Source: JANXQG01 sp037147235
GTDB taxonomy: Bacteria; Planctomycetota; Planctomycetia; Pirellulales; Thermoguttaceae
Assembly (NCBI GenBank): GCA_037147235.1
Contig: JBAWVO010000274.1
Coordinates: 1 to 8,710 of the forward strand
DNA length: 8,710 bases
Direction of reading: 5' to 3'
Each line of letters starts with the position of its first letter. The first letter of the stretch is position 1. This document shows positions 5,668-8,710 of this stretch, piece after piece. The translations under genes and the position numbers were made by a program. Under the pieces are notes generated by a model. That model was not told the DNA's origin. It made no database searches and saw nothing but the letters and a program-made list of their open reading frames with translations.

Positions 5668-5973
5668 CTATCCCCCCACTCCTGCGTCATCCGAAGGCGA
5701 TTCCGCTACCACCAGTCGGTTGCTGATCTCCTCAACGCCGTCCAGTCCACGAATGAACGTCTGAGCGAGTTGTTTCAAATAGAAGCTCGAAACACCCCCA
5801 CGTAGCGTGAGAACGCCTTCGTGAAACTCGCATGAAACGAGCTGCAACTGACGGTAGCCCGACGTTCGAAGTCGCAATTGCGCCTCGGTTTGAACCAACA
5901 GATTCTCCTTCGACCGTCCAGCCTCATGCTCCCGTAGCGGGGGCATTTGGCTTCCTGTTTGATATTCCAACAC
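5668..5973 (-). CDS. BON-domain protein
   Basis: A 101-residue protein. Residues about 25-92 match a BON domain: helix EAQLRLRTSGYRQL, strand VSCEFHEGVLTLRGGV with the typical G-x-V/L-x-L-x-G-x-V turn, a second helix LKQLAQTFIRGLDGV, and a closing strand EEISNRLVV. BON domains are thought to bind phospholipid or other ligands and usually occur in exported proteins, yet no signal peptide is visible in residues 1-25, so this copy is probably cytoplasmic. The start is GTG 5973 with GGAGGG 8 nt upstream. Its TAG stop lies 5 nt before the kinase ATG, so it is almost certainly co-transcribed with it and may be an accessory or sensory partner of the kinase. That role is inference. Confidence 0.85.
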   Translation of the reverse strand: MLEYQTGSQMPPLREHEAGRSKENLLVQTEAQLRLRTSGYRQLQLVSCEFHEGVLTLRGGVSSFYLKQLAQTFIRGLDGVEEISNRLVVAESPSDDAGVGG

Positions 5974-6058
5974 AGCAATAACCCTCCATGGATAGAAAAG
6001 ACACCAACCGCGATCTTAGGATCCTGACAACCCCCCCAAGTTCCCGCGTCGCGGACGT

Positions 6059-6415
6059 TCACGCAACTGCGACGAATTCTCGATCAGCGTCCTCCTCGAT
6101 CTCAAAGAATCGGTTGAGTTTCGTCCAATTCAGGACTTCGCGGATTTCAAAACACAGGCCGGACAGTACCAGCTTGCCGGTTTTTTGTTTAAGTCGACGC
6201 TGGAGCAAGATCAGCTTGCCCAGCATTTCACTGCTTAGGAGTTGGAAGTTGGAACAATCCATGACGAGCGTGAGGCAAGCCGAACCGTCGGCCACGGAGT
6301 TCCACTCCCGCGCCAACGCTTCGACCTCTTCAGCACAAAATGGTCTGTGATTCAAGAGTCGCACCCTTGATACCGGTCCGCCACTAAGCAACTCCAAATA
6401 TCGATACTGGTTCAT
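6059..6415 (-). CDS. STAS-domain protein (anti-sigma antagonist-like)
   Basis: A 118-residue single-domain protein. The central strand LTLVMDCSNF (48-57) leads into LLSSEMLGKLILLQRRLK (59-76), matching the STAS motif in which a DSS(G)LG loop carries the phosphorylated Ser of SpoIIAA. Here S61-S62 are present while the preceding Asp is Leu60. The later strand GKLVLSGLCFEIREVLNWTKLNRFFEI fits the family's second half. Such proteins switch partners with an anti-sigma kinase of the RsbW type, but none is encoded in the window; planctomycetes have many orphan STAS proteins. ATG 6415 is preceded by GAGGGGG at about 9 nt. The gene lies 85 bp upstream of the BON gene on the same strand, so it may head that operon, and it diverges from the NarL-type regulator. 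Confidence 0.82.
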   Translation of the reverse strand: MNQYRYLELLSGGPVSRVRLLNHRPFCAEEVEALAREWNSVADGSACLTLVMDCSNFQLLSSEMLGKLILLQRRLKQKTGKLVLSGLCFEIREVLNWTKLNRFFEIEEDADREFVAVA

Positions 6416-6672
6416 TGGGATGCCCCCTCAACGGATCCACGAACGGTTTTTTTGAATTCTCTCCACACGTACATAAGTCTAGGGCGTATGGAAAAAAACA
6501 AAATCCCCGAGAACCGGGCATCCCGGTGAGGAAAGACGGAGGCATTGCCTAATGATTTGCATTAGCCCATGGGGGGGGGCTGTTGTGAGCGGGGGGTACT
6601 TCCACGAAGAACAGGTTCTTGCTATTATGAGGCGGCAGGAAAACCGTCGCATGTGGTAATGGCCGTTGAATC
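6416..6672. promoter_or_regulatory. Divergent control region with dyads, G-tracts and an extended -10
   Basis: This 257-bp gene-free region separates the STAS gene (-) from the NarL-type gene (+). It holds ACCGGG/CCCGGT around CAT (6513-6527); AGGCATTGCCT (6540-6550) overlapping CTAATG/CATTAG (6549-6565); a run of nine Gs (6571-6579) and one of six (6591-6596); the dyad AAGAAC-AG-GTTCTT (6607-6620); and TGCTATTAT (6630-6638), an extended -10 match pointing at the plus-strand gene. The 6607-6620 dyad would lie near -30 to -18, a typical operator position. No clear promoter is evident for the minus strand. Confidence 0.4.
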
Positions 6673-7341
6673 ATGAGCAACTCGATCAACTTCTTAACCC
6701 GCCGCCGAGTCCTGATCGTGGACGACCATCCGGTCGTGCGGCAGGGGCTTGTCCTGGCAATCGGCCGGGAGCCGGACTTGGAAGTTTGTGGTGAAGCGGC
6801 GGATATCGAGGAAGCGTTGCGCCTGGCCGAGGAGGGGTATCCCGATGTCGCCATCATCGACCTTTCGTTGGATGGCGAGGACGGCATCGAGTTGATCGAC
6901 TACGTCAAGTCGCGCTGGTCGTCCGTTAAGATTCTCGTCTACTCGTCGCACGATGAAGAAACGTACGCCGGGCGCGTCCTGCGGGCCGGGGCCATGGGCT
7001 ATGTCTCCAAACGCGAACCCATGCTCAATGTCGTCGTGGCGGTACGCCAAATTCTCGCCGGCGAGATCTACCTCAGTCCCCATATGACCACCAAACTCCT
7101 GCAACGCGCGGCCGTCGGAAAACCGCTGGACTACAATCCCACGGAAACGCTCTCGAATCGTGAGTTGCAGGTCTTCGAGATGATCGGTCAGGGGGTGAAC
7201 ACGATCGAGATCGCCCGGAAGCTTGAGTTGAGCCCCAAAACCGTTGAATCACACCGCAAAGTCATCAAGGCCAAATTGCATCTGCAGACCGCCGCCCAAT
7301 TGAGCCGTCGCGCATTTCAGTGGGCTCAAGAGAACTCCTGA
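6673..7341 (+). CDS. NarL/FixJ-family response regulator (LuxR-type HTH)
   Basis: A 222-residue two-domain regulator. The receiver domain (about 12-128) has D17/D18, phosphoacceptor D63 (AIIDLSLDG), S91/S92 and K113. The C-terminal LuxR-type helix-turn-helix is at about 158-215, with the characteristic LSNRELQVFEMIGQG and IARKLELSPKTVESHRKVIKAKL segments. It should bind DNA as a phosphorylation-driven dimer and activate or repress sigma-70-type promoters. ATG 6673 is the first usable start, as a TGA lies in frame just upstream, but there is no recognisable Shine-Dalgarno sequence before it, which is odd beside the strong sites of its neighbours. No kinase partner lies next to it on this strand; the kinase across the divergent region pairs with the NtrC-type regulator. 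The sigma factor follows 258 bp later. Confidence 0.93.
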   Translation: MSNSINFLTRRRVLIVDDHPVVRQGLVLAIGREPDLEVCGEAADIEEALRLAEEGYPDVAIIDLSLDGEDGIELIDYVKSRWSSVKILVYSSHDEETYAGRVLRAGAMGYVSKREPMLNVVVAVRQILAGEIYLSPHMTTKLLQRAAVGKPLDYNPTETLSNRELQVFEMIGQGVNTIEIARKLELSPKTVESHRKVIKAKLHLQTAAQLSRRAFQWAQENS

Positions 7342-7363
7342 ATCATTACGCCAACGGTGTTAC

Positions 7364-7389
7364 GTCCCCGAGATATCAGGCCGGGGGAC
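7364..7389 (+). terminator. Hairpin after the NarL-type regulator
   Basis: GTCCCC (7364-7369) pairs with GGGGAC (7384-7389) around a 14-nt loop, starting 22 bp after the stop codon. There is no following T-tract, so its effect on termination is uncertain. Confidence 0.3.
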
Positions 7390-7416
7390 CGAATCGTCAG
7401 TGAGCCCCACCTATTT

Positions 7417-7516
7417 GGAGTACGGAAAATCCTGGGCCGCGGCTGCTACTATTCCCAGGGGTACTCTCCGGTCTACGGGGATTTGGCACCTTCGCAGTTC
7501 AGCTAAAATTGGTGCC
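7417..7516 (+). promoter_or_regulatory. Structured upstream region of the sigma factor gene
   Basis: Nested pairs 7418-7423 GAGTAC with 7461-7466 GTACTC and 7431-7436 CCTGGG with 7454-7459 CCCAGG form one long stem with an internal loop (7417-7467 could add a G-U pair). A second stem pairs GGCACC 7485-7490 with GGTGCC 7511-7516. The same segment contains TTGGCACCTTCGCAGTT at 7483-7499: a perfect sigma-54 -24 box with correct spacing, but GT where the -12 box should have GC. The region may be a leader RNA or a weak sigma-54 promoter. No other feature is seen in 7342-7599. Confidence 0.35.
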
Positions 7517-7583
7517 TAATGATTGGGCTGGTGGGTTAAAGAGCCGGGCTGTCAGCCCTAATTGTAATACGGCCGGTCTTCAA

Positions 7584-7599
7584 GGAGGAGAATGTAGCC
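7584..7599 (+). promoter_or_regulatory. Ribosome binding site with a start-stop ATG TAG
   Basis: GGAGGAG at 7584-7590 is a strong ribosome site 9 nt before ATG 7600 and fixes that start. Between them lies ATG TAG (7592-7597), a minimal start-stop pair. It is probably too close to the site to be used, but it could affect initiation. Confidence 0.6.
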
Positions 7600-8649
7600 A
7601 TGAGTTGTTTGACTTCGGATCCCACGGTGCGTGCGTCCCATTTTTCCGAGATCGGGGTGGTAGCCGAGCAGGCGATCTACCGAGAGTATCAATCGGGGGC
7701 AACCATCAAAGTTCTCGCTCGGCGGTTCCGCCAGGCACAGGCCAACATCGCTCGGCTGGTCGGGCGGATGCGTACTCAGCAGATCCTGGAAATGCCGTTG
7801 CGCTACGTTCCGCTCGAGGATTTCTCGCGGATCCTTGCAGACCCTGCATTGGAAAAAAGCGTGTTAGGCCCCATGTCAACGGACACAAACAATTTGTGGC
7901 GGCCGGTTCGCGCGCCTTGCGGTGTGGTTGCGTATCTGGCAAGTTTGTACGAAATTCCGATCTTGACGCGGTTGCAAGAGGGCCATTTGTTCCGGAAAAT
8001 GAACTACCTGAAGTACAAGGCCATGACGCTCAGGGAGAAACTGAACCTTCTGCGGCCCTCTTCCGCACGGATGGACGAGATCGAAGAATGTCGGAAGGAG
8101 GCGCTCGTCGTGCGGAACCAGCTCATTCGGGTGAACTTGCGACTGGTAGTCTCGGTGGCCAAGCGGCACGTTGGCCCCATGAACAGCTTGTTCGAGTTGA
8201 TCAGCGATGGAAACTTGACGCTGATGCAGGCGGTTGAGAATTTTGATTTTTCCAGGGGAAATCGGTTCAGCAGTTACGTGATGGAGGCGTTGAAAAAAAC
8301 ATTCGTCTATCGCCTTCCCGCCGAACACCGCCGCCAAGGTCGTCTCCGGACCACGTGCGACAAGGCGCTCCTGTTCGTTGCGGACGAAAGTCTCGATCCT
8401 TCCGTGCAGGAAACGGTCTACGTGCAGAAGCAAGACACGGTAGCGCGAATCCTGAACCGGCTCGATGCGCGAGACCGGCAAATCCTCATTTGGCGGTTTG
8501 GCCTGCGACTCGGTAGCGAACCGCTCAAGCTGCATGAAATCGGTACGAAAATAGGCGTGTCCAGGGAGCGAGTCCGGCAGATCGCGTCGCGTGCGATCAA
8601 AAGACTGCGAGTGCTGATCGAAGGGGGGGAAGTCAGCGAGCCTTGCTAA
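7600..8649 (+). CDS. Sigma-70 family RNA polymerase sigma factor, divergent planctomycete type
   Basis: A 349-residue sigma factor. An N-terminal segment (about 20-60, REYQSGATIKVLARRF) looks like a small helix-turn-helix. A 1.2/2.1-like stretch (IPILTRLQEGHLFRKMNYLKYKA, 119-141) follows, then region 2 (about 170-246: RNQLIRVNLRLVVSVAKRH, ISDGNLTLMQAVENFDFSRGNRFSSY) and region 4 (about 282-340) with LHEIGTKIGVSRERVRQIASRAIKRL, the -35 recognition helix. The linker between regions 2 and 4 is too short for a normal region 3. In region 2.3-2.4 the housekeeping YATWWIRQ is YVMEALKK (226-233): the two promoter-melting Trp are Glu and Ala and the -12-contacting Gln is Lys. It is thus an alternative factor with altered -10 specificity. 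It may be regulated by the regulator gene before it. Confidence 0.9.
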   Translation: MSCLTSDPTVRASHFSEIGVVAEQAIYREYQSGATIKVLARRFRQAQANIARLVGRMRTQQILEMPLRYVPLEDFSRILADPALEKSVLGPMSTDTNNLWRPVRAPCGVVAYLASLYEIPILTRLQEGHLFRKMNYLKYKAMTLREKLNLLRPSSARMDEIEECRKEALVVRNQLIRVNLRLVVSVAKRHVGPMNSLFELISDGNLTLMQAVENFDFSRGNRFSSYVMEALKKTFVYRLPAEHRRQGRLRTTCDKALLFVADESLDPSVQETVYVQKQDTVARILNRLDARDRQILIWRFGLRLGSEPLKLHEIGTKIGVSRERVRQIASRAIKRLRVLIEGGEVSEPC

Positions 8650-8680
8650 GGATCGGCATCAATAAGTGTCGCAAGAAAAG

Positions 8681-8702
8681 TAGCAGGCACACTCCGTGTG
8701 CC
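8681..8702. repeat. Palindromic repeat at window end
   Basis: GGCACAC (8686-8692) and GTGTGCC (8696-8702) form a perfect 7-bp stem around TCC, preceded by TAGCA. It lies 37 bp after the sigma factor stop and may help end its transcript, though no T-tract follows before the window ends. From memory, TAGCAGGCACAC palindromes are dispersed in planctomycete genomes; unverified. The element may continue past the window. Confidence 0.5.
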
Positions 8703-8710
8703 GTCCGTCC

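Noticed and set aside
6546..6561. TTGCCTAATGATTTGC as a sigma-54 promoter before the NarL-type gene
   Set aside because: The spacing fits, but the invariant GG of the -24 box is GC.
6607..6620. AAGAACAGGTTCTT as a LexA/SOS box
   Set aside because: The Gram-positive SOS box has GAAC-N4-GTTC; here only two bases separate the half-sites. Kept only as a generic dyad.
7509..8237. Plus-strand open frame (242 codons) overlapping the sigma factor
   Set aside because: It is out of frame with conserved sigma regions 2 and 1.2, has no ribosome site and no recognisable domain.
1..8710. CRISPR array, tRNA/rRNA genes, integrase or transposase
   Set aside because: No regularly spaced direct repeats, no tRNA-like cloverleaf noticed by eye, and no recombinase motifs in any convincing frame.

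Overview
The window looks like a chromosomal stretch from a planctomycete, probably Pirellulales-like. This is an inference from four things: a DUF1570-type gluzincin-like protein, a divergent sigma-70 paralogue of a type I associate with that phylum, a prepilin-like protein with a DEGVLTFEW processing region, and many intergenic hairpin repeats of the kind common in these genomes. There is no tRNA, rRNA, CRISPR array, transposase or phage gene.

Layout. 1-352: hairpin repeats and a TATAAT promoter. 353-1507 (+): DUF1570 putative metallopeptidase, possibly a lipoprotein. 1508-1763: a 141-bp MITE/REP-like palindromic element and a second copy of a repeat that also lies before the gene. 1764-2117 (-): a stand-alone pseudo-receiver without the phosphoacceptor Asp. 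2264-2635 (-): a type IV/Flp-like prepilin. 2636-3077: a gene-free control region. 3078-6415 (-): four genes in the transcription order STAS protein, BON protein, soluble PAS histidine kinase, NtrC-family sigma-54 activator. The last three are tightly packed (5-nt gap, then a start/stop overlap). 6416-6672: divergent promoter region. 6673-7341 (+): NarL/LuxR-type response regulator. 7342-7599: possibly structured leader. 7600-8649 (+): sigma-70 family factor. 8650-8710: start of another palindromic repeat.

The most interesting reading is a complete local regulatory circuit. The 442-bp gap between the NtrC-type regulator and the prepilin holds a near-consensus sigma-54 promoter facing the prepilin (2720-2736). 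Upstream of it lie two perfect tandem dyads of the form TTGGC-N(6/7)-GCCAA, centred about 31.5 bp (three helical turns) apart and about 147 and 178 bp before the predicted transcription start. This is the expected geometry for a bacterial enhancer bound by the neighbouring activator. It suggests a PilS/PilR-like arrangement, but with a cytoplasmic cysteine-rich PAS kinase and a BON protein, controlling a prepilin and perhaps the pseudo-receiver downstream. No pilus assembly genes are visible, so the function of the output is unknown.

The plus-strand NarL regulator and sigma factor form a second regulatory pair. They share a 12-bp motif in their upstream regions, and nearly every gene right of 1764 is regulatory. 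All assignments come from reading motifs by eye; no database search was possible.
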